Origin: Paraglaciecola sp. L3A3 | GTDB lineage: Bacteria; Pseudomonadota; Gammaproteobacteria; Enterobacterales; Alteromonadaceae | Reading direction: 5' to 3' | Assembly: GCF_009796765.1 (NCBI RefSeq) | Contig: NZ_CP047023.1 | Coordinates: forward strand, 4,385,501 to 4,449,500 | Length of the DNA stretch: 64,000 nucleotides | Shown here: in pieces, positions 7,452 to 17,702 of the stretch | Position numbering within the stretch: position 1 is the first letter of the stretch | Layout: each line of letters starts with the position of its first letter | Made by a program: the position numbers and the translations under genes | Notes under the pieces: model-generated | The model's input: only the letters and a program-made list of their open reading frames with translations | Databases searched by the model: none | What the model was told of the DNA's origin: nothing

Positions 7452-8489
7452 GTGAGAAAATCCCCTTTTTTACAACATATCACCGACACTATGTATGAAA
7501 AGCGATATGCAAAACGAACCATTGAAACCTACTTACATTGGGTGAAATTTTATATTCATTTTCATAAAAACCAGCACCCAGCTAAATTAAGTGACAACGA
7601 TGTTGAAGTTTTTTTAAGCTATTTGGTTAACACTCGTCACGTGGCCGCCCAAACACAAACCAGTGCTTTAAATGCTTTAAGTTTTTTATACAAAGTGATT
7701 ATTAAAAAACCATTAACGTTAAAATTAGATTTTGTTCGCAGCCAACGTCAACAAAAATTGCCTGTGGTTTTAACCCCTGATGAAGTGAAACGTTTACTAA
7801 CTAAAGTTGAGCAAAACTACCACCTGCAGGTCAGTATGCTCTATGCCAGCGGTTTACGCTTAATGGAGTGCGTTAGGTTGCGGGTCAAAGATATCGACTT
7901 TGATTATCACTGTGTACGCATTTGGAACGGTAAAGGGGGCAAACATCGAGTGGTAACACTGGCTCAAGAGTTAAGCCCAGCACTACAAATTCAGATAGCC
8001 AAAGTAAAACACTACTTACATTTAGACCAACAAGATGAAAGGTTTGCTGGCGTTTGGATGCCACACGCATTACGTTTAAAATACAAATCGGTAAATAAAG
8101 AACTCGATTGGCAATACCTTTTCCCAGCGCAAAAATTAAGTATCGATCCCGAAACAGGTTTATTTAGACGCCACCATTTAAACGAAAAACAAATTCAACG
8201 CGCTATTGTCAGCGCCTCCAACCAAGCTGAGTTAACTAAACGTGTAAGTCCCCACACATTGCGCCACTCGTTATAAAATGCGTCCATGCATTTTCCCCTG
8301 CGGGCCATCCTGCGGATGTTCAAATTTATTCCAGACAAATTTGTCGCTACCCATCTTTTACAATCGGGTGCCGACATTCGTACAGTACAAGACCAACTCG
8401 GCCACGCCGACTTACGCACCACGCAAATTTATACCCATATTTTACAACGAGGTGGCAACAGTGTGGTTAGCCCATTATCGAGACTTTAG
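7452..8489 (+). pseudogene. intI: Integron integrase IntI, interrupted by a 69-bp insertion
   Basis: Starts with GTG at 7452 behind AAAGGA. The first 274 codons encode a tyrosine recombinase with ASGLRLMECVRLRVKDID near residue 137 and, after VWMPHALRLKYKSVNKELDW, the additional segment that distinguishes IntI from Xer proteins (LFPAQKLSIDPETG, RRHHLNEKQIQRA). The frame stops at 8274 right after SPHTLRHS. It resumes in the same frame from 8341 with [21 protein letters not shown] and [13 protein letters not shown], holding the last His, Arg and Tyr residues. Without the insertion the protein would be about 322 aa, normal for IntI. The truncated product lacks the nucleophile, so cassette recombination from this locus should be dead. 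Confidence 0.93.
8272..8340. repeat. 69-bp insertion inside intI
   Basis: Removing 69 bases restores an uninterrupted integrase (codon TTT of FVATHLL). The insert holds a TAA stop, the palindrome AAAATGC-N6-GCATTTT and CCCCTGCGGGC, a string also present in the tRNA-Ser-proximal repeats at 51.7 and 52.1 kb. It looks like a small palindromic (REP/MITE-like) mobile repeat. Exact ends are ambiguous by a base or two. Confidence 0.65.
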
Positions 8490-9390
8490 CCTTTTTCCTC
8501 CGTGTATAATCGTGACAATTTCTTAGCTTTTAAACTCGCGGCTAGTTACAAGGGCAGGCTTCGTAACAATTAGTGAGTCGCTTTTATTCTTTTGCACATA
8601 GCTATTAACTGCTTAGTCTGCATCACTCTGCCGTATTCTGCGTTTATGGATTCCGGCTAAAAAGCACACCGGAATGACGAAATTTAAGACTATCAATATG
8701 ACTAATGAATAGTACTATCTCCTAGCTACTGCTCTTAAACTGCTTTTTCTGCTCCACTCTGCTTAGTCTGCTACATTCTGTTTTGTTGCTTTTCTCTGTG
8801 TAGCGCAGCCTCTGTGGTTTAAGACTTTTGGCTTTTCGGCGAAGCCGCACCTAATAACCGCTGTGTAACTCTGTGACAATTTTTTGCTTTTAAACTCGCC
8901 GCTCGAATCTCGCGGCTAAGCACTGCTTTATTCTGCTACGTCTGCCCCACTCTGCTTAGCCTGCTACATTCTGTTTTTGTTGTTTTACTCTGTGTTCTCT
9001 GTGCCCTCTGTGGTGAATAGCTTTTAGTCTTTTTCGGCGTAGCCGCATTTTTAACCTCTGTGCAACTCTGTGAGATTTTTTTGTTTTTAAGCTCGTGTCT
9101 AATGGTTAGGCACCACTTTTAAAAGAATTGATTCCGGCTTAAAAGCACACCGGAATGACGGGCTTTGATGTCGGTAGATAATCTTGTCTATAGGCTCATT
9201 TTTTTGCTGTTTTACTATCTACTGCTAAGCCTGCAGTGTTCTGCCATTCTGGATTACTGCTAACAGCATGCTGCAATGACGAAATTTGAGACCAGTAAAA
9301 CCTATCTCCTACCTCTTATTTACTAGCTACTGCTCTTAAACTGCTTTTTCTGCTCCACTCTGCTTTAGTCTGCTTTTTCTGCTTTTAAAA
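8490..9390. repeat. Noncoding repeat-rich block
   Basis: No gene supported. It contains two copies of an inverted repeat of the form ATTCCGGCTT-N6-CACCGGAAT (8650-8676 and 9131-9156), several reiterations of CTCTGCTTAGTCTGCT-like strings, and phrases such as CTCTGTGCAACTCTGTGAGA. Positions 9026-9295 closely match 32281-32524, about 23 kb away, including the same inverted repeat and the flanking GACGGGCTTTGATGTCGGTA. Dispersed intergenic repeat family with degenerate units; its biological role is unknown. Confidence 0.7.
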
Positions 9391-9424
9391 AGCCCATAAG
9401 TGAAGTAATCATCACCTATGGGCT
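9391..9424 (-). terminator. Terminator of the polysaccharide locus
   Basis: Minus strand: AGCCCATA, then an inner arm GTGA/TCAC, then TATGGGCT followed by TTTTT. A rho-independent terminator shape 23 bases after the last gene of the locus. Confidence 0.8.
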
Positions 9425-9447
9425 AGTACATAACACATAAATAGTTC

Positions 9448-11325
9448 TTAACCTTTAATCAACACTTTTTGATTAAAGCCAACAACCTCTTGTGTAGACA
9501 AACTGCCGTCCGACCAAGTTACTTTTATTGTTGCAGGTTGCTCACAAGCTCCTACTCCAAAATGTACCAAAGGATTGAAGCTTAAAGAGTAGTTTGCTCC
9601 CGTTGTGCCAATACGTCGACTTTGTGAGCTTCCACAAGCAGTCACATTGACTAGAGCGCCTAAAGCCGATGGCTTAGTGGTAATAAATTGACCAAAGTCT
9701 AAGGTCAAATAATTAGCAGAGTCAGCTAGGGTATTTTTAAATAAATGCCATTTACCGCGATCATTGCCCACCACCAAATCTACTCGGCCATCAAGATCAT
9801 AATCTAGGTTTTCAATGCTCATACCAATAGCACCTAGCTCAGTTGACACTGCGCCATGCTCTGCCATTGGCTGAAAACCATCAGCACTATTTAAGTACAC
9901 TTGAGCCCCATTAACATTGACTAAGTTACCACGCTGTACCACCACAATATCTTGATAACCATTGTTATCGATATCGGCGATTGTCACGCCGTTAAAGTGC
10001 TCTTTATCAGTTAGATTTTGCTTAGCTGTGACATCAACAAATTTACCATTTTGATTTTCCAGCAACAAATTGCTTAACCCTGCTTTATGCTGACTGCTTT
10101 TATAAGATTCCACACCATGCACTATGCCCGTAGAAGGCGCCCAAAGATCACCGGCAATTTTCCATTGCTTATTACCTATGTAACCTATGTAAGTGCCCTT
10201 TTTAGGACGAGAGTCAGGAAAACCTAATGAGTCGCTATTGATCATTCTAAGATCACGTCCTGAATGGTTTTCCCCTGGAAATTCATAATCGTATGCCGAT
10301 TCACCAATATACAAAGCTTTGTTTGGCCATTGTGATTGTAGGTTTTCAATATTTAGAATATCGCCTACTGCTAAACCGTCAAATTCAAACTTGCCACGTT
10401 TAGTAAAAAAGCCCCAGGTTTTAGTTTCTGCATCATAGAAAGTTTCGCCAATTTCAAATTCTTCGCCACGGGTAAAAAACAGATCCATGTCGCCATCATT
10501 ATCATAATCAATCTCAGCCACACCCGTAACCTGTTTAATCTGACTTGGGAATACCTCAGCTGTGACTTCCTTAAAACTTAAATCACCATTGCCTAAGAAA
10601 GCTTTTACCGGGCCATTTCCGTAAATAATCACATCGATTATATTGTCATTATTAAAATCCGTTAGCAGTGTTTTTTGTCCGTCTCTTGGCATAGGCGGGA
10701 GCTTGTCTTTTAAAATCAATTCACCTTGACCGTTATTCTGGTACACATAACTTTCACTTTTACCTTTAAGCTCTTGATTAGGAAAAGCAAAATTTAATAG
10801 ATCTAGATCTCCATCATTATCTAAATCCACAAACTTGACTGTGCGACCACGCATCATTGCCAATGGCTCTTTAAAATCAGCAACAGAGCTAAATTGTCGA
10901 TCTTTAGTCACTCTAAATATTTTAGAATTACGGGCATTACTGCCTGAACCACCGCCCCGAGAAATAATTATTTCTTGATTGCCATCTAGGTCAAAATCAC
11001 CCACCGAAATACCATGCATATCACCCATGATTAAATCGTAAGGTTTGCTGTATTTACCTTGGTTATTCCACATCACTCGCACGGCAAAGCCATGATCATT
11101 GAGTAATAAGTCTGGATAACCATCTTGATCTAAGTCAGCTACCACTGCTGCATCCCATTGACGAAGATTTTTTTCTTCGCGGGGAAAATCAGTAAAGGCT
11201 TCAACAAAAGTTTGCTTTTCTTGGGATTGTGTTTGACTAACGACACTGTCAGTACTTTGGCATGCTACTAACATACTAGATGACACTAAAACTGAAAATG
11301 CTAATGATATTTTTGATAATTGCAT
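9448..11325 (-). CDS. FG-GAP/VCBS repeat lipoprotein with ASPIC/UnbV C-terminus (downstream paralog)
   Basis: 625-aa exported lipoprotein: signal peptide ending LVAC near residue 22. Several FG-GAP/VCBS-type calcium-binding repeats follow, recognisable by DLDQDGYPD, DFDLDGNQE, DLDNDGDLD, DYDNDGDMD, DIDNNGYQD and DYDLDGRVD, typical of a beta-propeller. The last 65 residues form an ASPIC/UnbV domain (GALVNVTACG, HFGVGAC, ITVTWSDG-like end). Paralogous to the next gene upstream, with matching opening repeats (KWDAA/QWDAA). The gene has its own ribosome binding site and ends the locus before a strong terminator. Such proteins occur in polysaccharide loci of marine bacteria; a surface binding or carbohydrate-processing role is inferred, not shown. 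Confidence 0.85.
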   Translation of the reverse strand: MQLSKISLAFSVLVSSSMLVACQSTDSVVSQTQSQEKQTFVEAFTDFPREEKNLRQWDAAVVADLDQDGYPDLLLNDHGFAVRVMWNNQGKYSKPYDLIMGDMHGISVGDFDLDGNQEIIISRGGGSGSNARNSKIFRVTKDRQFSSVADFKEPLAMMRGRTVKFVDLDNDGDLDLLNFAFPNQELKGKSESYVYQNNGQGELILKDKLPPMPRDGQKTLLTDFNNDNIIDVIIYGNGPVKAFLGNGDLSFKEVTAEVFPSQIKQVTGVAEIDYDNDGDMDLFFTRGEEFEIGETFYDAETKTWGFFTKRGKFEFDGLAVGDILNIENLQSQWPNKALYIGESAYDYEFPGENHSGRDLRMINSDSLGFPDSRPKKGTYIGYIGNKQWKIAGDLWAPSTGIVHGVESYKSSQHKAGLSNLLLENQNGKFVDVTAKQNLTDKEHFNGVTIADIDNNGYQDIVVVQRGNLVNVNGAQVYLNSADGFQPMAEHGAVSTELGAIGMSIENLDYDLDGRVDLVVGNDRGKWHLFKNTLADSANYLTLDFGQFITTKPSALGALVNVTACGSSQSRRIGTTGANYSLSFNPLVHFGVGACEQPATIKVTWSDGSLSTQEVVGFNQKVLIKG

Positions 11326-11411
11326 AATTTTCTCTTAATTAGAGTCTCTTGAGTTAGAGCCTCTTAAATAAATATAAGGTTAATTAATCTACTTGTTACA
11401 TAAAGCTCAGT

Positions 11412-13361
11412 TCAGAACTTTCCTGCCTTATAACTTTCGTTGGTGTCGGGTATTTCAATCGCGCTTTGTTCACCGTTACTCCAGGTAATTACTGCCTGCT
11501 CAACCTGGTTGCACGAGCCTAAGCCCACGTGTAACTGATTATTCGCACTGTGCGAAAATGCCGAAGACGTTGCCCCCACTACTCGCACATAGGTATTACC
11601 ACAGGCTGTAAACTGCAATTTTGCACCTTGTGCAGTGGCTTTACCTTTTGGAGAGTCACCAACTTCAAGAGTAATGAATTGATGGCTATTAAAATTAGAT
11701 TTCAACTTAGAATTGGTTTGGTTTTCAAATAAATGCCAGCGACCACGTTCATTGGCAAACACCATGTCTAGGTCGCCATCTTTATCAAAATCAAATGACT
11801 CTGCACCACCACCTGTGGCTCCCAACTCACTGGATATTAGGCCATGATTTACGGCAGCTATAAAACCTTTACCTTGTTGATTGGTCAGGAGTATTTGTTC
11901 ATTGGCTTGTGCCATGCTGCCATAGCGCATAACAAAAATGTCTGACCAACCATCGTTATCAAAATCGCCGACTGTGGCACTGGTGGTTTGTTCTTGAATA
12001 TCTATGCCCAATTGCGCAGTCACATCAACAAATTTACCATCACGATTTTCCAATAACTTAACTGGTAGTAGTTCATCTTCTATTACACTTGGTTTAGAAA
12101 CCACATTGTGCACCACGCCAGCTGTAGGAGAGGCTGTATCACCTGCAATACGCCACACCCCCTCACCTAAGTAACCTATGTACAAACCTTTTTTAATTAA
12201 CTTCTGCGGCCAGCCTGCGGCTTGCTCTGGGGTTAGTTCAAGTTGATGACCACCATGTTTTTCTTCGCTAAAAGAATACAGTTTCTTGCTTTTGCCAATA
12301 AACACATCAAAGTGTGGGAAAGCCATTTGTAGATTTTCTAATTTGAAGTTGCCTTTGATGGTTAAGTCATCAAAGCGGAATTTTTGGTTTCTGGCAAAAA
12401 AAGCAAAACGTTGATTTTCTTGGTCGTAATAGCGCTGTTCAGTAAATTGGTGTTTGGCACGAGTGGCAAATAAGTCTAAGTCCCCGTCGTTATCAAAATC
12501 GATTTCGGCCAAAGTGCTAACATCGCTGGTATTTGCCATACCGTCAAACACAGTAGGGCTAACATTTTTATATTTACCTCCTTCTAAACCTTGCACAGCA
12601 ACCATATTTTTGCCGCCATAAAAAACTAAATCACTGATATTATCGTTGTTAAAATCAGTTACTAAAGTGCGGTACCCCAACCATTTTGCTGTGGGCAATA
12701 AACGTTCAAATACTAATTCGTGTTGGCCTTTTTTAGCTTTACCTATACTCTGCTGCTGGTTACCTTGTAGATGACCTTGATTAAGATAAAGGTGATTCGC
12801 GCCCTTTTTCTGGGATTTTAACGGGAACGCCGACAACACTAAATCTAACTTACCATCTTGGTTGCTATCGACTAATTTAGCCGCTCGGCCTCGTGTGCGC
12901 TCTACTAAGGTAAATTCATCACCACCCACAATTGAGCGATCTGCATTGACGGTGAATATTTTAGGATAACGAGGTTTTTTACCACCGCCGCCGCCTTGCG
13001 ATACCACAATGTCCATTCGTCCATCATGGTCGTAATCACCTACTGCTATGCCGTGGGTATCGCCTAATACAAAATCGACAGGTTGTGAAAATACACCTTG
13101 GTTGTTCCAAAACAATCGCACCTTAGCCGCATGTTCGGTCAACAACATATCTTGGTAACCATCTTTGTCTAAATCTGCAATAACCGCTGCGTCCCATTTT
13201 CTACGAGCACGAGCCTCAAGAGGCGCTATATCGGTGGTTTCAACAAATAAAGTGTTTGTAGTGGGTTGAACACTTTGCTTATTAAAGCTAGGAGAATAGG
13301 CACTTTGACAGCCAAACAGGCACGTTAAAGCCATACCATAAAAACTGATGTGAGTTTTCAT
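11412..13361 (-). CDS. FG-GAP/VCBS repeat lipoprotein with ASPIC/UnbV C-terminus (upstream paralog)
   Basis: 649-aa exported lipoprotein with lipobox LFGC near residue 18. Repeats with the acidic calcium-binding pattern run through the protein (DLDKDGYQD, DYDHDGRMD, DSNQDGKLD, DFDNDGDLD, DFDNDGWSD, DFDKDGDLD), and an ASPIC/UnbV domain closes it (GAKLQFTACG, HVGLGSC, ITWSNGEQS). It resembles the 625-aa protein downstream over its whole length, so the pair arose by tandem duplication. It has a longer middle insert (the GKAKKGQHEL region near 205). Located 78 bases after the sulfatase gene in the same orientation, hence probably in the same transcript. Confidence 0.85.
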   Translation of the reverse strand: MKTHISFYGMALTCLFGCQSAYSPSFNKQSVQPTTNTLFVETTDIAPLEARARRKWDAAVIADLDKDGYQDMLLTEHAAKVRLFWNNQGVFSQPVDFVLGDTHGIAVGDYDHDGRMDIVVSQGGGGGKKPRYPKIFTVNADRSIVGGDEFTLVERTRGRAAKLVDSNQDGKLDLVLSAFPLKSQKKGANHLYLNQGHLQGNQQQSIGKAKKGQHELVFERLLPTAKWLGYRTLVTDFNNDNISDLVFYGGKNMVAVQGLEGGKYKNVSPTVFDGMANTSDVSTLAEIDFDNDGDLDLFATRAKHQFTEQRYYDQENQRFAFFARNQKFRFDDLTIKGNFKLENLQMAFPHFDVFIGKSKKLYSFSEEKHGGHQLELTPEQAAGWPQKLIKKGLYIGYLGEGVWRIAGDTASPTAGVVHNVVSKPSVIEDELLPVKLLENRDGKFVDVTAQLGIDIQEQTTSATVGDFDNDGWSDIFVMRYGSMAQANEQILLTNQQGKGFIAAVNHGLISSELGATGGGAESFDFDKDGDLDMVFANERGRWHLFENQTNSKLKSNFNSHQFITLEVGDSPKGKATAQGAKLQFTACGNTYVRVVGATSSAFSHSANNQLHVGLGSCNQVEQAVITWSNGEQSAIEIPDTNESYKAGKF

Positions 13362-13439
13362 AACAGAGGTTTCCGAATGTAGATAACTAAGCTCTGCTGA
13401 GCGAATCTAACTTATTCGCCAGCTGAGGCATTATTAGAA

Positions 13440-14915
13440 TTAATGTATTTGAGGTTTTAACAAGATCTTGCCTTCAATCGATTTATGATCAGCAGGCTTT
13501 TTACGATACATATCCATTCGATCAATATCGTAATTTTCAAATTTTCGCTTCAATAACCAACGAGGTCTCTCTAATGTCGACTCCCAAGCAAATAAGGTTT
13601 TAAACATGCTACGCACTAGCTCTGGCTCTTGTGCAGCCATATTTTCAACTTCTTGAATATCGCTAGTAATGTTATACAACTCAGCGGGGCGGTCAGGAAA
13701 ACGGATTAACTTCCAGTCACCCATACGAATAGCCGCTCTTGCATCTTTTTTCCAATACAATAATTCGTGAGGACGACCTTCTTCGCTACCATTTAAATAA
13801 GGCAATAAATCAACACCATCTAGATGAGTCAAAGGTTTTACATCACCACCGGCCGCAGCAAAAAAAGTTGGTAACAAATCGAGTGTACTAACAGGATACG
13901 GATAATCAGTTCCGGGTTGTACTTTACCTGGCCACTTGATCACATATGGCACACGCACCCCACCTTCTAAATGATTCGATTTTGAACCACTAAGAGGGTA
14001 ATTATCAGAAGCATTCTTGTCTGTTGGGCCACCATTGTCGTTTGTAAAAACCACAATGGTATTGTCGTCAATGCCCAACTCGGTAAGTTTATCCATAATT
14101 GCTCCAGACGCTCGATCCAGTGCTAAGGTCATAGCAGCTACGGTTTTACGATGCCCTTTTAACTTCGGAAATTTAGCTAAATCAGCAGGGTCAGCTTCCA
14201 TAGGGGTATGCACAGCATTAAAAGACATAAATGCGAAAAAGGGTTTGTCTTGTTTGACTTGTCTTTCGATAAAATTATTAGCTTCATCGGCCAACACGTC
14301 AGTTAAATAACCTTGATGTTCTTTATAGATACCAAAACCTTGTTCTAAGCGATCCAATTCATGGGCAGGCTTTTTGTCTTTGTTATAAGCGTAGTAGCTA
14401 CGAGCCCCACCTCTAAATCCATAAAACTCATCAAAACCGCGTTTAGTGGGGTGAAATTTGTCATCGCCACCTATGTGCCATTTACCATAAAATGCGGTGG
14501 CATATCCTTGTTGTTGTAGGTATTCACCCATAGTCACCTCTGATAGAGGAACGCCCATTTCGCGGCCATCAACGGCGGAGTTTTCACTCATATAACCAGG
14601 CACATTGTTTTCTTCAAAACCAAATCGTTGTTGATAACGACCGGTCATTAAACCGGCTCGTGAAGGCCCACAAGTAGGGTCTGAGACGTAACCTTGCTCA
14701 AAACGTACTCCTTGTGAAGCCAGCTTATCGAGGTTAGGGGTAATCATGACTTGGCTACCTTGAAAGCCAAAATCGGCAAAGCCAGCATCATCAGAAAACA
14801 ACAATACGATATTCGGTTTTTTATTCGTTTTTTGCTCTGCATTCACTAATGGCATAGCCAGTAAAGTTGATACAGTTAAGCCAAGTAATACTTTAAGTTT
14901 TAAAGATAACTTCAT
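13440..14915 (-). CDS. Secreted type I sulfatase
   Basis: About 490-aa sulfatase of the arylsulfatase/alkaline-phosphatase superfamily. A signal peptide ends at VNA near residue 27. The metal-binding start [16 protein letters not shown] and the CGPSR motif near residue 83 (with AGLMTGR after it) are present; the Cys is the one converted to formylglycine. YGKWHIGG near 145 and TNDNGGP near 295 are further active-site blocks. The third of three consecutive ATGs (14915) is chosen because GCGGA then has normal spacing. It lies 8-14 bases after the aldehyde dehydrogenase gene, so co-transcription is likely. In this locus the substrate is probably a sulfated algal galactan fragment; the exact substrate cannot be read from sequence. 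Confidence 0.92.
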   Translation of the reverse strand: MKLSLKLKVLLGLTVSTLLAMPLVNAEQKTNKKPNIVLLFSDDAGFADFGFQGSQVMITPNLDKLASQGVRFEQGYVSDPTCGPSRAGLMTGRYQQRFGFEENNVPGYMSENSAVDGREMGVPLSEVTMGEYLQQQGYATAFYGKWHIGGDDKFHPTKRGFDEFYGFRGGARSYYAYNKDKKPAHELDRLEQGFGIYKEHQGYLTDVLADEANNFIERQVKQDKPFFAFMSFNAVHTPMEADPADLAKFPKLKGHRKTVAAMTLALDRASGAIMDKLTELGIDDNTIVVFTNDNGGPTDKNASDNYPLSGSKSNHLEGGVRVPYVIKWPGKVQPGTDYPYPVSTLDLLPTFFAAAGGDVKPLTHLDGVDLLPYLNGSEEGRPHELLYWKKDARAAIRMGDWKLIRFPDRPAELYNITSDIQEVENMAAQEPELVRSMFKTLFAWESTLERPRWLLKRKFENYDIDRMDMYRKKPADHKSIEGKILLKPQIH

Positions 14916-14929
14916 CATCATTTCCGCGC

Positions 14930-16363
14930 TTAATCGTTAACTAAAATCGAAACACGTTTATTGGTAAAATACTCACTCATACTATATTTAGAGCAGTCTT
15001 TACCCACACCACTTTGCTTCAACCCACCATGAGGTAATTGCACCGAATAATGTACTTCGTTGACACATACACTACCGGCTTGAATCCCAGATGCAGCCTG
15101 TAAACCACGTTTAAGGTTAGTGGTATACACATAAGCACTTAGGCCATAATCGCAATCGTTAGCCAAAGCAATAATGTCGTCTTTATCTGAGAAAGGAATA
15201 ACAGCCAATACTGGGCCGAAGATTTCATCGCTGACGATTTCCATGTCTAGATCCACATTCGACAATATGGTTGGTTGCATAAAAAAGCCATCAGGATGAG
15301 ACTCAGGAATACCGCCGCCCAACACAACGTTCGCGCCACTTTCTACAGCTGCATTTACTCGGGCGAGAATGCTCGAACGTTCTTTTTCGCTACTCAAAGG
15401 CCCCATCAATCTGCCTTCAGCTCGGCCTACACCTAAGGTCAAACCTTGAGCATGAGCTTTTGCTGTGGCGACAAATTCAGCGTACACAGACTCATGCACA
15501 AAACAACGATTCGGTGACACACATACCTGACCAGAATTAGCATATTTTAAATCCACTATGTTGTGCGCAGCTTTAGTCACGTCAGCATCGTCATACACAA
15601 TAACAGGAGCATTGCCACCCAGTTCAACTGAGAAATGCTTCACGCTAGTACAAGCGGTTTGCATACATTTCACACCAGATGCAGTAGAGCCAATCATAGT
15701 AAACATAGAAGTAATTTTGCTGGTCAACAAAGGGTTAGTCACTTCGTAGTTATCGCTTGAAATCACATTGATAACACCAGCCGGGAAACCAATTTGATGG
15801 GCAAGTTCTGCACATAACAAGGTCGCCAGTGGCGTAACTTGCGAAGGTTTGATAATGGCGCTACAACCAGATGCCAATGACGGCCCTAATTTGTAACCTA
15901 AATTTAACAATGGGAAATTCCATGCCAAATAACCCACGACCACACCAAGTGATTGACGCTGAATGTAATGATGAAAACGACCATCAGGATCAACAATTAC
16001 CGGCTGCTCAATACGCTTAGCTTCTTCGATGAAGAACTTTAAGCAGTCAATTAACATGCCAAAATCGTATTCAGCATTATCTAAAGGTTTGCCTGTTTCG
16101 GCGATCAATAAATCAACAATTTTATCTTTGTTTTGTTGCAATAAAGCAGAGTAGTCCATGATCAAAGCTTCACGCTCGTTTAAAGACATTTTTGACCATA
16201 CATCAAATCCGGCTTCAGCCCCTTCTAAGGCGGCAGTCACTTGCTCTGGATCCATATCTGGTGCATGACCTAACACTTTTCCAGTGGCAGGATTAAGCAC
16301 GGCAAAGGTTTTGTTTGAACTGACTAATTCGCCATTAATCAACATTTTATATTCTGCATTCAT
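14930..16363 (-). CDS. NAD(P)-dependent aldehyde dehydrogenase, likely for 3,6-anhydrogalactose
   Basis: 477-aa aldehyde dehydrogenase. The Rossmann region [20 protein letters not shown] and IKPSQVTP is near residue 145-185, the general-base Glu in ELGGNAP near 246, the catalytic Cys in GQVC near 280, and the EIFGPVL motif near 380. The start is the ATG at 16363, whose first base is the last base of the preceding gene's stop (TAATG); GGAAAC lies at proper distance. A frame seven codons longer has no such support. Close to lactaldehyde and succinate-semialdehyde dehydrogenases in general pattern. The assignment to 3,6-anhydrogalactose dehydrogenase comes from its coupling to the enolase-family gene and the sulfatase and is inference. 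Confidence 0.85.
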   Translation of the reverse strand: MNAEYKMLINGELVSSNKTFAVLNPATGKVLGHAPDMDPEQVTAALEGAEAGFDVWSKMSLNEREALIMDYSALLQQNKDKIVDLLIAETGKPLDNAEYDFGMLIDCLKFFIEEAKRIEQPVIVDPDGRFHHYIQRQSLGVVVGYLAWNFPLLNLGYKLGPSLASGCSAIIKPSQVTPLATLLCAELAHQIGFPAGVINVISSDNYEVTNPLLTSKITSMFTMIGSTASGVKCMQTACTSVKHFSVELGGNAPVIVYDDADVTKAAHNIVDLKYANSGQVCVSPNRCFVHESVYAEFVATAKAHAQGLTLGVGRAEGRLMGPLSSEKERSSILARVNAAVESGANVVLGGGIPESHPDGFFMQPTILSNVDLDMEIVSDEIFGPVLAVIPFSDKDDIIALANDCDYGLSAYVYTTNLKRGLQAASGIQAGSVCVNEVHYSVQLPHGGLKQSGVGKDCSKYSMSEYFTNKRVSILVND

Positions 16364-17514
16364 TATTTTGTTTCCGTTGTACATACGTCAAATTCTTTTA
16401 AGGCATTTAAGTCAATTTTCACACCTAAACCGGGGCCGGTAGGCACAGTTGCATGACCATTTTTCACTTCTACTTCTACTGAATATAGGTTATCTCGCAG
16501 CGGGTTTTCTGTTCTGTCGTATTCAAGGAATAACTTTTTCTCTTCAGCTCGGCCCGGCTCAGCATAACCAGAAGCCAAAAAGTGTGTTGCCGCCGCTAAG
16601 TTCAACTGGGTGCCCCAAACATGTGGGATCATATTTAAACCATTAGCTGAGGCTAAAGTACGAATTTTTAACGCTTCACTTGGGCCACCACAATAGGCTA
16701 AGTCGGCTTGCACCAATTGCACACCACCTTCTTGAATTAACTTTTGAAAACCGTAACGGGTTTGTTCACATTCACCAGTAGCAATAGCAATATTGGTTTT
16801 TTCGTGTAATTGACGAAACAGGTGAGGATGCTCTGGTGATAAAGGCTCTTCAAACCAAGCATAATTGTTGTCTTCTAACACCTTCGCAATACGAATAGCT
16901 TCAGGTAAATCAAAAGCATGATTTGAATCAGCCGCCAATATGGTATTGGGTAACGCTTGACGTAAAGCAATAATGAACTTTTCATCAAACTCAGGATTTT
17001 TACCTACTTTGATCTTCATTGCTTTGAAGCCTTCATTGGCATAACTCACGCCTTCAGCCACTAAAGCAGGGAGTAACTCATCTTCAGGTAAATCTTGGTA
17101 ATACATACCTGTTGCATAACAAGGTACTGTGTCTCTTAATTTACCGCCCATTAACTGGCTCACACTCATGTTTAAAGCTTTACCTTTGAGATCCCACAAG
17201 GCCATGTCGATACCCGACATACCGGCCATCATCACGCCGCCACGGGCAAAATCTAATGATGAGCGCCACATATAATGCCAAATCATATCAGTAGACAAAG
17301 CATCTAAACCTAAAATTCGTGGTGCGTAAAACTTTTCTACTGCAGCTTGAATCACATCTGCCGGGCCATAACATTCGCCCCACCCAGATACACCATTATC
17401 AGCAATCACTTCTATCGCCAAAACGTTACGTTGATCATAAGACCATTGAGAAAAACCAAAAGGCTTGTCTAAATGACAACGTAAATGGTGAGTTTTAATA
17501 CATTCAATTTTCAT
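16363..17514 (-). CDS. Enolase-superfamily enzyme, possible 3,6-anhydrogalactonate cycloisomerase
   Basis: 383-aa member of the mandelate racemase subgroup. The N-terminal capping domain runs to about residue 125. The barrel has KIKVG with the Lys pair near 165, metal ligands in ADSNHAF (near 193), FEEPL (near 220) and GECEQ (near 246), and the His of PHVWGTQ near 297, the standard subgroup positions. It overlaps by one base with the aldehyde dehydrogenase, so the two act together. In agar and carrageenan catabolism an aldehyde dehydrogenase makes 3,6-anhydrogalactonate and an enzyme of this superfamily isomerises it to 2-keto-3-deoxygalactonate; this fits but is not proven. Another sugar-acid dehydratase is the main alternative. 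Confidence 0.82.
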   Translation of the reverse strand: MKIECIKTHHLRCHLDKPFGFSQWSYDQRNVLAIEVIADNGVSGWGECYGPADVIQAAVEKFYAPRILGLDALSTDMIWHYMWRSSLDFARGGVMMAGMSGIDMALWDLKGKALNMSVSQLMGGKLRDTVPCYATGMYYQDLPEDELLPALVAEGVSYANEGFKAMKIKVGKNPEFDEKFIIALRQALPNTILAADSNHAFDLPEAIRIAKVLEDNNYAWFEEPLSPEHPHLFRQLHEKTNIAIATGECEQTRYGFQKLIQEGGVQLVQADLAYCGGPSEALKIRTLASANGLNMIPHVWGTQLNLAAATHFLASGYAEPGRAEEKKLFLEYDRTENPLRDNLYSVEVEVKNGHATVPTGPGLGVKIDLNALKEFDVCTTETK

Positions 17515-17580
17515 AATTAATTCGACCTAATTAATGGGTACGACCTAGATACCTATCTAGATTTACACTATATGCTATTT

Positions 17581-17609
17581 ATATAAACATATGATGTTTG
17601 AAGTTACAA
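17581..17609 (-). promoter_or_regulatory. Promoter element of the catabolic genes (twin of 24499-24527)
   Basis: Minus strand TTGTAA (17609-17604), 17-base spacer, TTATAT (17586-17581), about 67 bases before the enolase-family gene. The spacer contains CATATG. A stretch of about 50 bases around it matches the region before the TonB receptor gene at 24499-24527 at most positions, so one regulator probably acts on both. This 188-bp gap otherwise holds no gene. Confidence 0.6.
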
Positions 17610-17702
17610 TGATTTTATAACACTGAATTAACAGAAAGTACTGAAATATCTCTGTGATTCAAATATTTATAAAGAAAAATCAATTAGATAACACATTAAC
17701 AC

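Noticed and set aside
8195..8526. Short frames around the intI insertion
   Set aside because: They are produced by the insertion or are antisense; only the phase of intI is meaningful.
8490..9390. CRISPR-like array, because of repeated TCTGCT/CTCTG strings
   Set aside because: Units vary in length and sequence, with no constant repeat and unique spacers; no cas gene is nearby.
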